NCBI RefSeq assembly: GCF_014648435.1
Contig: NZ_BMRC01000024.1
Span: 1-64,000, forward strand
Length of the DNA: 64,000 nucleotides
Reading direction: 5' to 3'
DNA from: Nonomuraea spiralis
GTDB lineage: Bacteria > Actinomycetota > Actinomycetes > Streptosporangiales > Streptosporangiaceae
The notes below the pieces were generated by a model. It did no database searches. It worked only from the letters and a program-made list of their open reading frames with translations, and was not told the DNA's origin. This document shows, piece by piece, positions 43,933 through 52,261 of the stretch (position 1 is its first letter; each line of letters starts with the position of its first letter). A program made the position numbers and the translations under genes.

Positions 43933-45197
43933 CCGATCAATCGATCACCGCCCGGATCCCGCGGGTGGGCGGCGGCGCCGAGATCGTGGTGCGCTTCCCG
44001 GCCGGCGACTCGCCCGTCCGCGTCGAGGACCTGGTCGCCGGGATGCGGCAGGGGGTGCCCCTTGAGGTGGGCGACGAGCGGGTGCGCGGGTTCCTGACGG
44101 CGTTCGGCAGGCGGTTGTTGCGGCCCGCGCTGGCCCGCCGCCATCCCGAGCTGGGCTCGCTGGGGTTCTTCCTGCGGCCGAGCGAGCTGGCCCGCACCCT
44201 GGAAGGGCTGCGCACCCATCACGTACGCGTGCCGCGCGGCCTGGTCTTCCACCTCCCGCCCGCGAACGTCGACACCGTCTTCGTCTACTCCTGGGCCCTG
44301 TCGGCCCTGATGGGCAACCGCAACGTCGTCCGGCTGTCGCCGCGCGCGGGCGCGGTCGCCACGGTCATCGTCGACACGCTGCGCGAGGCGCTGGCCGACG
44401 CCGATCCGGTGGTGGCGGCGACGCAGCGGATCGTGTCCTACGACCGCCGCGCGCAGGCGGTCACCGCGGGCCTGTCCGCCGCCTGCGACCTGCGGGTCGT
44501 CTGGGGCGGCGACGACACCGTGCGCGAGGTGCGCCGCCATCCGCTCGCGCCGCACGCCCGTGAGCTGACCTTTCCCGATCGTTCGTCGTTCGCGGTGGTG
44601 AACGCGGCGGCCTGGTTGTGCGCGCCGCGAGTGGCCAGGGTGGCGGCGGCGGAGGGGTTCGTCAACGACGCCTACTGGTTCGACCAGGCCGCCTGCTCCT
44701 CGCCCCGCACGGTCTTCTGGGTGGGGGCCGACGACGACTGCGATTCGGCGCGGGAGGACTTCACCGAGCAGGTGTCGCGGGTGCTGGCCGGGCGCGGGTG
44801 GGGTGTCGACGCGGCGATGGCGGTGGAGAAGCGGGTGTCGGTCTACGGGCTGGCCGCCGACGGGCTGGTGGACATGATCGAGTTCCGGGGCAACGCGCTG
44901 GCCAACGTGACGCTGGCCGCGGCGGCCGCGATGCCGCGGCGGTGGCTGGGAGCCGGGACGTTCGCGCATGCGCGGGTGCGGGCGCTGGCCGAGCTGATCC
45001 CGCTGGTCGAGCGTAAGGACCAGACGATGACCCACTTCGGGTTCGCGCCGGACGAGCTGGAGGAGCTGGCCAGGGGGCTCGGGGGGCGTGGGGTCGATCG
45101 AATGGTGCCGGTGGGGAGCGCGTTGAGCTTCGACCGGGTGTGGGACGGGGTCGATCTGCCGGGCGAGTTCACCCGGCTGGTGACCGTGGTCAGATGA
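43929..45197 (+). CDS. LuxC-family acyl-CoA/acyl-protein reductase
   Basis: The 422-residue reductase is of the LuxC (aldehyde dehydrogenase superfamily) type. The acyl-accepting cysteine is in WFDQAACSSPRTVFWVG near residue 260, the region before it (VHFHLPPANVDTVF-like VFHLPPANVDTVFVYSWAL) binds NADPH, and the C-terminus resembles other LuxC proteins. With the LuxE-type partner it should reduce an activated acyl group to an aldehyde. As the last gene of the ACP-SDR-ligase-LuxE-LuxC unit, it probably makes an acyl-derived building block for the glycan locus. The chain length and final product are unknown. Confidence 0.9.
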   Translation: MTDQSITARIPRVGGGAEIVVRFPAGDSPVRVEDLVAGMRQGVPLEVGDERVRGFLTAFGRRLLRPALARRHPELGSLGFFLRPSELARTLEGLRTHHVRVPRGLVFHLPPANVDTVFVYSWALSALMGNRNVVRLSPRAGAVATVIVDTLREALADADPVVAATQRIVSYDRRAQAVTAGLSAACDLRVVWGGDDTVREVRRHPLAPHARELTFPDRSSFAVVNAAAWLCAPRVARVAAAEGFVNDAYWFDQAACSSPRTVFWVGADDDCDSAREDFTEQVSRVLAGRGWGVDAAMAVEKRVSVYGLAADGLVDMIEFRGNALANVTLAAAAAMPRRWLGAGTFAHARVRALAELIPLVERKDQTMTHFGFAPDELEELARGLGGRGVDRMVPVGSALSFDRVWDGVDLPGEFTRLVTVVR

Positions 45198-45320
45198 GCC
45201 CGCGCCGGGCTGACCGGCCGCGGTCGGGGCCGGCGTCCCGATGACGACCGTCCCGCCGATCCGGGGGCTGAGTTCGGTGGGCGCGGGTGGAGTGGTCGTT
45301 GTCGGGGGGTTTGGTGGGGG

Positions 45321-47492
45321 ATGACGGTTGCGGCGGTTGAGGAGGTCGTACGGCTCGGCGGGCGGCCTTGGTGGCGGCTTGCCGGGTCGGGGTGGGTGCC
45401 GGCGGGGGTGGTGCTGGCCGCGGCCGTGGTGGTGCTGCTGTGGTGCGGGGTGCCGGTCCGTGATCTGGTGGCGTTCGGGGGCTGTGTCGGGCTCGGGGTG
45501 GCGCTGCCGGGGACGTTGTTGTGGCGGGCCTGTACGGGCGGCGGCCGGTCGCTGCCCGAGGACCTGGCCGCCGGACTGGCTCTCGGGTACGCGTTCGAGG
45601 TGCTGCTCTACATCCCCGCGCGGGCGGCGGGCCTGCCGCTGCTCGTGGCGGCATGGCCGGTCGCGGTGGCCGGGACGTTCCTCGCGGTGCCCGGGTTGCG
45701 GCGTCACTGGCGGGGCCGGGCCGGGCGGGAGCGGATGCCCTGGTGGTGCGCGTGGTCGCTGGCGGGGGTCGCCGGTTACCTGCTGGCCTTCTGCGCCCGC
45801 TCGCTCTACCGGGTACCGATCACGGACGCGTACGTCGACATGCCCTACCACCTGGCCCTGCTGGGCGAGGTCAGGAACCACGTGCCGCCCACGCTGCCGT
45901 CGGTGCTGGGCGAGCGGCTGTCCTACCACTGGTTCGTCTACGCCGAGATGGCGGCCACGAGCTGGGTCACCGGGATCGAGCCGCTGACGCTGGTCTACCG
46001 GCTGTCCACGTTGCCGATGATGTTCGCGATGGTCGTGCTCGTGGCGGTGCTCGGGCGGCGGCTCGGCGGCCGGTGGGGTGCGGGGGTCGCGGCGGTCGGC
46101 GTCACGTACTTCCTGTTCGCCCCGGCCTTGCGGGAGGGTGTGGTGTTCACCTCGCGGTCGATGTTCACCGTGTGGGCCAGCCCGACGCAGACGTTCGGCG
46201 CGTTGTTGTTCGCGCCGGTGGTGCTGGTGCTCACGGCGAGGCGGCCGAGGGGGTGGACGGCGGCGGCCGTGTTGCTGCTCGCGCTCACCGGGGCGAAGGC
46301 CACGTTCCTGCCGCTGTTGCTGACCGGGCTGGTGTTCGTGCTGGTCGTACGGTTGCCGGTGGAGCGGCGGCTGCGTCTGGAGTGGGTCGTGCCGGCGGCG
46401 ATCACGTTCGGCTGCCTGCTGATCGCGCAGTTCGTGGTGTTCGGGCGCGGGGCGCAGGGCACGGTGGTGGCGCCGTTCGCCACGATGCGCACGCTGTGGG
46501 GGGTGGTCGCGGACGTCGCGCCGCCCGCGCTGGCCGCAGAGCCGTGGGGGCCGGTGCTGGTGTTCGTCGGTCTTCACCTGTTCTGCCTGGTCTGCGTGTG
46601 GGGTGGCGTGGCGGCGTTGGGGGGCCGGCTGCTGGATCCCGAGGTGTTGTTGCCGGTCGGGATCGGGCTGGCGGGCATCGGTGCGATCCTGGTGCTCGGC
46701 CATCCGTCCGACGCGCAGCTCTACTTCCTCGAAGGGGTGCGGCCGTACCTGTCGATCGCGGCGGTGTGCGGGGTGGTGGCGGCGCTGGAGCGGCGGCGGG
46801 TGCCGTGGGCGGTGGTCGCGGGGGCGGCGGGGCTGGGGGTCGCGGTGGCCGTCGTGGCCGCGCGGCTGGAGCCGCCGGGTGGGGTGCTGGTCCGGGTGCT
46901 GGTCCCGTACCTGGTGCTCGCGGGGGTGGCGGCGGGGGTGCTGGCGTTCCGGCGCAGGGGGTTCGCGCTGGCGGTGGTGGCGCTGCTGGCCGGGTACACC
47001 GGCCCGACCTCGCTGCGGGAGACCGTCGTGCACGTCGCGCCCGAGTCCTGGAAGCGCGAGCGGCTGATCCCCACCGGGGCGCTGGAGGCCGGACGGTGGC
47101 TGCGCGACCATTCCTCGCCCGGCGACGTGGTGGCCACCGACCTGCACTGCCGCAACCCGGTCCCACGCCGTACGTGCGACAGCAGGCACTTCTGGGTGTC
47201 GGGGTTCACCGAGCGCCGGGTGCTGGTCGAGGGCTGGGGGTACGCCGAGAGCACGCTGTCGCGCGCCGAGTTGTTCGTGACCCCCTACCTTCATGTGCCG
47301 TTCGCCGACCAGGCGCGGCTGGCCGACAACGACGCGGCCTTCCGGGAGCCGTCGGCCCGCAACGTCCACCGACTGGCCCAGAAATACGGCGTCAAATGGC
47401 TATTTACCGGCATAAATCCGGCGTTGGGGAAATACGCCAAGCTCCGCTTCCAGAACGCCGACTCCTCCGTGTACGAGCTCACGACCGGGTAA
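45321..47492 (+). CDS. Polytopic membrane protein, probable GT-C-type glycosyltransferase
   Basis: The 723-residue protein has about 14 hydrophobic segments and a soluble C-terminal tail (from about residue 580). The acidic first loop has YVDMPYHLALLGEVRNH near residue 172, reminiscent of the acidic active-site motif of GT-C/ArnT-like transferases that use polyprenyl-phosphate sugars. It starts at ATG 45321 behind GGTGGGGG. It lies directly upstream of a GtrA-fused GT2, a classic partner that makes such lipid-linked donors. The specific sugar is not evident. Confidence 0.75.
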   Translation: MTVAAVEEVVRLGGRPWWRLAGSGWVPAGVVLAAAVVVLLWCGVPVRDLVAFGGCVGLGVALPGTLLWRACTGGGRSLPEDLAAGLALGYAFEVLLYIPARAAGLPLLVAAWPVAVAGTFLAVPGLRRHWRGRAGRERMPWWCAWSLAGVAGYLLAFCARSLYRVPITDAYVDMPYHLALLGEVRNHVPPTLPSVLGERLSYHWFVYAEMAATSWVTGIEPLTLVYRLSTLPMMFAMVVLVAVLGRRLGGRWGAGVAAVGVTYFLFAPALREGVVFTSRSMFTVWASPTQTFGALLFAPVVLVLTARRPRGWTAAAVLLLALTGAKATFLPLLLTGLVFVLVVRLPVERRLRLEWVVPAAITFGCLLIAQFVVFGRGAQGTVVAPFATMRTLWGVVADVAPPALAAEPWGPVLVFVGLHLFCLVCVWGGVAALGGRLLDPEVLLPVGIGLAGIGAILVLGHPSDAQLYFLEGVRPYLSIAAVCGVVAALERRRVPWAVVAGAAGLGVAVAVVAARLEPPGGVLVRVLVPYLVLAGVAAGVLAFRRRGFALAVVALLAGYTGPTSLRETVVHVAPESWKRERLIPTGALEAGRWLRDHSSPGDVVATDLHCRNPVPRRTCDSRHFWVSGFTERRVLVEGWGYAESTLSRAELFVTPYLHVPFADQARLADNDAAFREPSARNVHRLAQKYGVKWLFTGINPALGKYAKLRFQNADSSVYELTTG

Positions 47493-47598
47493 AGATTGCC
47501 CTCGTTCATGGCATGGTGAACAGAAACGGCACGCGCCCCTCTGGACGTCCCCAGCACCATTTCCGTGGACCTACCGCCACAAGCGATCAGGGAACTCT

Positions 47599-48831
47599 AT
47601 GGACACGCGTGCTGCCATGGACCCGAGCACCGACGTACTCGACACCTCGGCCGGTCTGGCGACCGTCGACATCGTCATCCCCGTGCTCAACGAGGAGCGC
47701 GCCCTGCCGGGCTGCGTGCGCACGCTGACCGGGTTCCTGGAGGACAACTTCCCGCTGCCGTGGCGCATCACGGTCGTGGACAACGGCAGCACCGACGCCA
47801 CCTGGCCCATCGCCACCGGTCTGGCCGCCGAGCACGACCGCGTGCACGCCCGCAGGCTCGACATCCGCGGCCGGGGAGCGGCGCTCAAGGCGGCCTGGCG
47901 GGAGAGCCCGGCCGACATCGTCGCGTACATGGACGTCGATCTGTCCACCGACCTCGGCGCGCTGTTCCCGCTGGTCGCGGCAGTGGCGAGCGGGCATTCC
48001 GAGATCGCCATCGGCACCCGGCTGGCCCACAGTGCCCGCACCCTGCGCTCGGTCCGCCGCGAGGTGGTCTCGCGCAGCTACAACGCGCTGCTCAGGTACG
48101 GGTTCGGGGTCAGGTTCAGCGACGCGCAGTGCGGCTTCAAGGCGGCCAGGACCGGCGTCGTCAGGCCGCTCATGGACAAGATCGAGGACGACGCCTGGTT
48201 CTTCGACACCGAGTTGCTGCTGCTGGCCGAGCACAACGGCCTGCGCGTGCACGAGGTGCCGGTCGACTGGATCGAGGACACCGACTCACGCGTCCGCGTG
48301 GTCAGGACGGCGATCGACGACCTCAAGGGCCTGGCCAGGGTCGCCTGGTCGATGTCGACGGGCCGGGCCGAGGTCGAGGTGGCGCGTTCGGAGCTGACGC
48401 CGACGCATCCCGACGCCGTGGTCGCCCGGCCGCGGGCGGTGACGCTGGCGAAGTTCACCTCGTTCGCCGCGATCGGCGTGTTCTCCGTCCTGCTGTACGC
48501 GCTCATCTACCTGCCGTTGCGCGGGGTCTGGTCGCCCGCCCCGGCCAACCTGGGCGCGCTCGTGCTCACCGGGTTCGTCAACACCGAGGCGAACCGGCGG
48601 TGGACGTTCAATCGGCTGGGCGGGCGGCGTACCGCGATGCATCTGCGGGCGGCGCTGCTCTTCCTGGTCAACTACCTGCTGACCACCTCGGCCGTGCTCG
48701 GGCTGCGCGGCATGTCGCCGGGGGCCGGGCGGCTGATGGAGATGAGCGCGGTGGTCGCCACCTATGGTCTGCTCACCTTGATCCGTTTCACCGCACTCGA
48801 CCGCTGGGTCTTCTCCCGTACGAGGAAATAA
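47599..48831 (+). CDS. GT2 polyprenyl-phosphate glycosyltransferase fused to a GtrA domain
   Basis: Residues ~20-255 form a dolichyl-phosphate-mannose-synthase-like GT2 (VDIVIPVLNEERALPGC, VVDNGSTDATW, MDVDLSTDL, DAQCGFKAAR). Residues ~275-405 form a four-helix GtrA flippase-like domain (TLAKFTSFAAIGVFSVLLYA, NTEANRRWTFNR). The fusion suggests synthesis of polyprenyl-phosphate sugar and its translocation by one protein. Start ATG 47599. The neighbouring membrane protein at 45321 would use the product outside the cell. Confidence 0.9.
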   Translation: MDTRAAMDPSTDVLDTSAGLATVDIVIPVLNEERALPGCVRTLTGFLEDNFPLPWRITVVDNGSTDATWPIATGLAAEHDRVHARRLDIRGRGAALKAAWRESPADIVAYMDVDLSTDLGALFPLVAAVASGHSEIAIGTRLAHSARTLRSVRREVVSRSYNALLRYGFGVRFSDAQCGFKAARTGVVRPLMDKIEDDAWFFDTELLLLAEHNGLRVHEVPVDWIEDTDSRVRVVRTAIDDLKGLARVAWSMSTGRAEVEVARSELTPTHPDAVVARPRAVTLAKFTSFAAIGVFSVLLYALIYLPLRGVWSPAPANLGALVLTGFVNTEANRRWTFNRLGGRRTAMHLRAALLFLVNYLLTTSAVLGLRGMSPGAGRLMEMSAVVATYGLLTLIRFTALDRWVFSRTRK

Positions 48832-48836
48832 GCCTT

Positions 48837-49535
48837 ATGGACACCACTGAAATCCGCCGGCTGGTCGCGCTTGAGGACGCCCACTGGTGGTACCGGGAAC
48901 GCCGCGCGATCCTCCGCAGGGAGTTGCGCGGGCTGGGCCGTCCCGGGCGGGCCCTGGACGTCGGCGCGGCCGGCGGCGGGAACACGCGGGTGCTGGTCGA
49001 GGCCGGATGGGACGCCACCGCGACGGACTACTGCGAGAGCGCCGTGGAGATCGCCAGGGAGCGCGGGCTCAGATCCGTACGCGCCGACGCGCGGGCGTTG
49101 CCGTTCGAGTCGTCGAGCATGGACCTGGTGACCGCCTTCGACGTGCTCGAACACATCCACGAGGACCATCTGGTCACCGAGGAGATCGCCCGGGTGCTGG
49201 CCCCCGGCGGGCACACGCTGATCGCCGTCCCGTGCGACATGGCGCTGTGGTCGGCGCACGACGACGCCGTGGGCCACGTACGCCGCTACGACCGCGACAC
49301 CCTGACCGACGTGGTGGAGAAGGCCGGGCTGACGGTCGAACGCCTGTGGAGCTGGAACGTGCTGCTGCGGCCGCTGGTGGCCCGGCACCGGCGGCGCTCG
49401 ACAGGCAGCGACCTGCAGAAGACGCCCGCGCTGGTCAACGCCGGCCTGTCGCTGGTCGTACGCGCCGAACGCCATCTCCCGGTCAGGTCGCTGAAGGGTG
49501 TGACGCTGTTCCTGCGGGCCAGGCCGGCCCGGTAG
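48837..49535 (+). CDS. Class I SAM-dependent methyltransferase
   Basis: The 232-residue enzyme has ALDVGAAGGGNTRVLVEAG near residue 38, ATDYCESAVEIARERG, and AFDVLEHIHEDHLVTEEIARVL, which are the standard SAM-binding motifs of the Methyltransf_11/25 group. The WWYRERRAIL start and the FDVLEHI block match sugar or polyprenol methyltransferases often found with GtrA/GT2 genes. Start ATG 48837, five bases after the previous stop, so it is in the same operon. The acceptor is unknown. Confidence 0.87.
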   Translation: MDTTEIRRLVALEDAHWWYRERRAILRRELRGLGRPGRALDVGAAGGGNTRVLVEAGWDATATDYCESAVEIARERGLRSVRADARALPFESSSMDLVTAFDVLEHIHEDHLVTEEIARVLAPGGHTLIAVPCDMALWSAHDDAVGHVRRYDRDTLTDVVEKAGLTVERLWSWNVLLRPLVARHRRRSTGSDLQKTPALVNAGLSLVVRAERHLPVRSLKGVTLFLRARPAR

Positions 49536-49621
49536 GGCCGCGAACCTGTCGGAGGGCGGGACAGGTCTCAAGTCGATGACCGCGCGCGCGGGCGGGCTTC
49601 GATGGTCCTAGGCTGTCGCCT

Positions 49622-50311
49622 GTGGTGATTCACGCCTTGCTCGCGGCCACTCTGGCCCTGACCGCGGCCCCTGCCGCCCCCGCTGCCGCTGCCGCCGCCC
49701 CGAAGGTCGACTGCGCCCGTCTCAAGTGCCTGGCGCTGACGTTCGACGACGGTCCGAGCGAGCACACGCCCACGCTGCTGAAGGTGCTCAGGAAGGAGGG
49801 GGCCAAGGCCACCTTCTTCCTCGTCGGCAAGCAGGTCGAGCGGCGCGCGGCGCTGGCCCGGCAGGAGTCCGAGGAGGGGCACGCGATCGGCGACCACACC
49901 TACTCGCACCCTTCGCTGCCGACGCTCAACGACAACGCCATCCTTGAGGAGCTGCGTACCACGCAGGCTCTGATCGAGGAGGCCACGGGTCGCCGGCCGA
50001 CGATGTTCCGGCCGCCCTACGGCCACACCGACGACCGCGTGCTCCGCATGGCCGACCAGCAGGACCTCGCCGAGATCCTGTGGACGGGCACCACGCTCGA
50101 CTGGAAGCTGCGCGACGCCAAGAAGATCAAGGCGACCGTGCTCAAGCTGGCCAAGCGCGACGGCGTCATCCTCATGCACGACACGGTCCCGCAGACCGTC
50201 AAGGCGATGCCTGAGATCATCAAGGAGCTCAAGAAGCAGGGCTACACGCTCGTCACCGTCCCGACGCTGCTGCGCGGCAAGGGGCCGGAGTCCGGAGTGA
50301 GCTACTTCTGA
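49622..50311 (+). CDS. Secreted polysaccharide deacetylase (NodB family)
   Basis: The 229-residue protein has a short signal peptide (start GTG 49622 or 49625; cleavage after APAAAAAAP). A NodB domain follows: TFDDGPSEH near residue 40 with the metal-binding aspartate, GDHTYSHPSLP near residue 88 with both histidines, FRPPYGHTDDRV near 121, and VILMHDT near 180. It deacetylates N-acetylated glycans, such as peptidoglycan or poly-GlcNAc, outside the membrane. All catalytic residues are present. Confidence 0.93.
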   Translation: MVIHALLAATLALTAAPAAPAAAAAAPKVDCARLKCLALTFDDGPSEHTPTLLKVLRKEGAKATFFLVGKQVERRAALARQESEEGHAIGDHTYSHPSLPTLNDNAILEELRTTQALIEEATGRRPTMFRPPYGHTDDRVLRMADQQDLAEILWTGTTLDWKLRDAKKIKATVLKLAKRDGVILMHDTVPQTVKAMPEIIKELKKQGYTLVTVPTLLRGKGPESGVSYF

Positions 50312-50339
50312 GCACGTCTCCCTCCGAAGTCCTGGAACC

Positions 50340-51800
50340 ATGGAGAGTGTCAGCACCGCCGTCGCACGGCCGAGGCCGTGGGTCGCCCTCGCGACCTTCC
50401 TGATCATTCAGGCGGTGCTCGCCTGCTGGTGGGCAGCCTTCTACCCCGGGCTGTTCAGCCGCGACTCGGTGCTCTACCTCAGCCACACGATCGTCGGGCC
50501 CTGGGTGAGCGATCATTCGGTGGCCTACGACGCGCTGCTGTGGCTCAGCTTCACCAAGACCGGTGACCTCGGGGCGGTCACGTTCGCGCAGACCACGGCG
50601 ATGGCGGGGGCGCTGACGTACCTGGCGCGGTCGCTCGGGGCGTTGGGGGCGCCGCGGCGGACCACGACGCTGGTGGCGATGCTGGCGCCGCTGACGCCGA
50701 CGGTGGGGGCGTTCACGGTCACGTTGTGGAAGGACGTGCCGTTCACGATCTGCGCGATCATGATCGCGGGAGTCTGCGCGCGCATGGCCGCGCGCCGGCG
50801 CGTGTCCCTGGCCGGGCTCGGCGTGCTCATGACGTTGCTCGGGCTCTTCCGCGCGAACGGCTTCCTCGTCGTGGGCATCGCCGTCGCCGTCCTGCTGGTG
50901 ATCGTGGCCACGCGGCGGGTCCGCCTCGCGCTCGTCGGGGCGGTGGCGGCCGCCGTTCCGCTGCTGCTCACGAACCTGCTGTTCCCGCGGCTCGGCATCG
51001 CGGCCCCGTCGAAGACGTACGTCTACCACACGGCCTTCGCCGACGTCGCGGTGGCGTTCAGGGAGCGGCCAGAGCTGTTCACCCAGCAGGACAAGGAACT
51101 GATGGCCTCGGTCGCGCCGCTCAGCAGGTGGTGGGAGGGCGGCACCTGCGCCACGGTCAACCTGCTCATCTGGCGGCGGGACTTCAGCTGGCAGGCCGCC
51201 GACGCCCGCGCGAGCGAGTTGCTGGGCGTGTGGCAACGGCTGCTGACCGGCGATCCCGGCCTGATCATCGGCACCCGTCTGTGCCGGGGGGCGATCGCCT
51301 GGAGCCCGGTGCAGGATCCGTACGTGGTCGGCGGGACGACGTACCGGTTCTCGCGGCGGCCCACGGCGGACACGTACGTGGGGCCGTACAAGGTGCCGGA
51401 CTTCGCCGGGCGGGGGGTGTTCTCGCTCCGGCCGCTGTCGGCGGAGCTGAACCTGGTCGCCGAGCCGTGGCTGACGGGGGCGCTGGCCCCCGAATGGGAC
51501 TGGGTGTGGTGGCGGGGGGCCTCGTGGGCCTACCTGTCGTACGCGGCGGTGGCGCTCGGGGCGCTGGCCCTGCGCAACCGGTACGTCCTGGGGGTGGCGG
51601 CGGTCGTGGCCGGGCAGCAGCTCGCCGTGCTGGCCAACATCTCGGCGCAGGACTTCCGGTACATGGCCGCGCCGATCTTCGTCGGGCTGCTGCTGACGCC
51701 GTTGCTCGTGGCGAGCGTGGGACGGCTGCTGCTCGCCGCCGCCCGGTCGGCGTGGCGCACGCTGCGGCGTCCGGCCCCGCCCCCGGAGGCGGCCGACTAG
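50340..51800 (+). CDS. Polytopic membrane protein of unknown function
   Basis: The 486-residue protein has about ten hydrophobic segments and an extracytoplasmic loop around residues 215-370. It begins MESVSTAVARPRPWVALATF at ATG 50340, 29 bases after the deacetylase, and so is probably co-transcribed with it. The segment SRDSVLYLSHTIVGPWVSDHS near residue 41 resembles the acidic first loop of GT-C-type proteins. I do not recognise a family; a GT-C-like glycosyltransferase or polymer transporter is possible. Confidence 0.75.
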   Translation: MESVSTAVARPRPWVALATFLIIQAVLACWWAAFYPGLFSRDSVLYLSHTIVGPWVSDHSVAYDALLWLSFTKTGDLGAVTFAQTTAMAGALTYLARSLGALGAPRRTTTLVAMLAPLTPTVGAFTVTLWKDVPFTICAIMIAGVCARMAARRRVSLAGLGVLMTLLGLFRANGFLVVGIAVAVLLVIVATRRVRLALVGAVAAAVPLLLTNLLFPRLGIAAPSKTYVYHTAFADVAVAFRERPELFTQQDKELMASVAPLSRWWEGGTCATVNLLIWRRDFSWQAADARASELLGVWQRLLTGDPGLIIGTRLCRGAIAWSPVQDPYVVGGTTYRFSRRPTADTYVGPYKVPDFAGRGVFSLRPLSAELNLVAEPWLTGALAPEWDWVWWRGASWAYLSYAAVALGALALRNRYVLGVAAVVAGQQLAVLANISAQDFRYMAAPIFVGLLLTPLLVASVGRLLLAAARSAWRTLRRPAPPPEAAD

Positions 51801-52261
51801 GCCAGGCCCTGGCCGTCGGGCAGCCGGGTACGGCCCGGCAGCCGCACCACGGTGACGAAGAACTCGTCGATCTGCCGGATGACGGCCATGAACTGCTCAA
51901 GGTCGACGGGCTTGGTGACGTACGCGTTGGCGAACAGCTTGTAGCTGCGCAGGATGTCCTCCTCGGCCGAGGAGGTGGTCAGGACGACGACCGGGATCGC
52001 CCGCAGCTCCGGATCGCCCTTGATCTTCTCCAGCACCTGCCGCCCGTCGTACTTCGGCAGGTTGAGGTCGAGCAGGACCAGGTCGGGCCGGGGCGCCTCG
52101 GTGTAGGCCCCGCGCTGGTAGATGAAGTCGAGCGCCTCCAGGCCGTCGCGTACGACGTGGAGGTTGTTGCGGATCTTGTTGTCCTCGAACGCCTCGCGGG
52201 TGATGAGCTCGTCGCCGGGATCGTCCTCGACCAGGAGCACTTCGATGGGCTGGACGGTCAT
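51797..52261 (-). CDS. Single-domain response regulator (Rcp1-like)
   Basis: The 154-residue receiver-only protein starts at ATG 52261, which overlaps the kinase stop (ATGA). The acidic pair lies in LLVEDDPGDELI near residue 10, the phospho-acceptor aspartate in LVLLDLNLPKYDG near residue 63, the conserved threonine in VVLTTSSAEED, and the lysine in VTKPVD. Regulators of this type pair with phytochrome-like kinases and lack an output domain. They may act by phosphotransfer or protein contact. Its 3' end overlaps that of the convergent gene at 51800 by four bases. Confidence 0.93.
   Translation of the reverse strand: MTVQPIEVLLVEDDPGDELITREAFEDNKIRNNLHVVRDGLEALDFIYQRGAYTEAPRPDLVLLDLNLPKYDGRQVLEKIKGDPELRAIPVVVLTTSSAEEDILRSYKLFANAYVTKPVDLEQFMAVIRQIDEFFVTVVRLPGRTRLPDGQGLA

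Noticed and set aside
42901-45197. Bioluminescence operon
   Set aside because: luxA, luxB and luxD are missing; the LuxE and LuxC homologs are linked to an ACP, SDR and ligase in a glycan locus.
43779-47369. 1196-codon frame on the minus strand opposite the LuxC-type and membrane GT genes
   Set aside because: The translation is low-complexity (His/Arg/Pro/Gln-rich) with no recognisable domain, and both opposing genes have clear family motifs.
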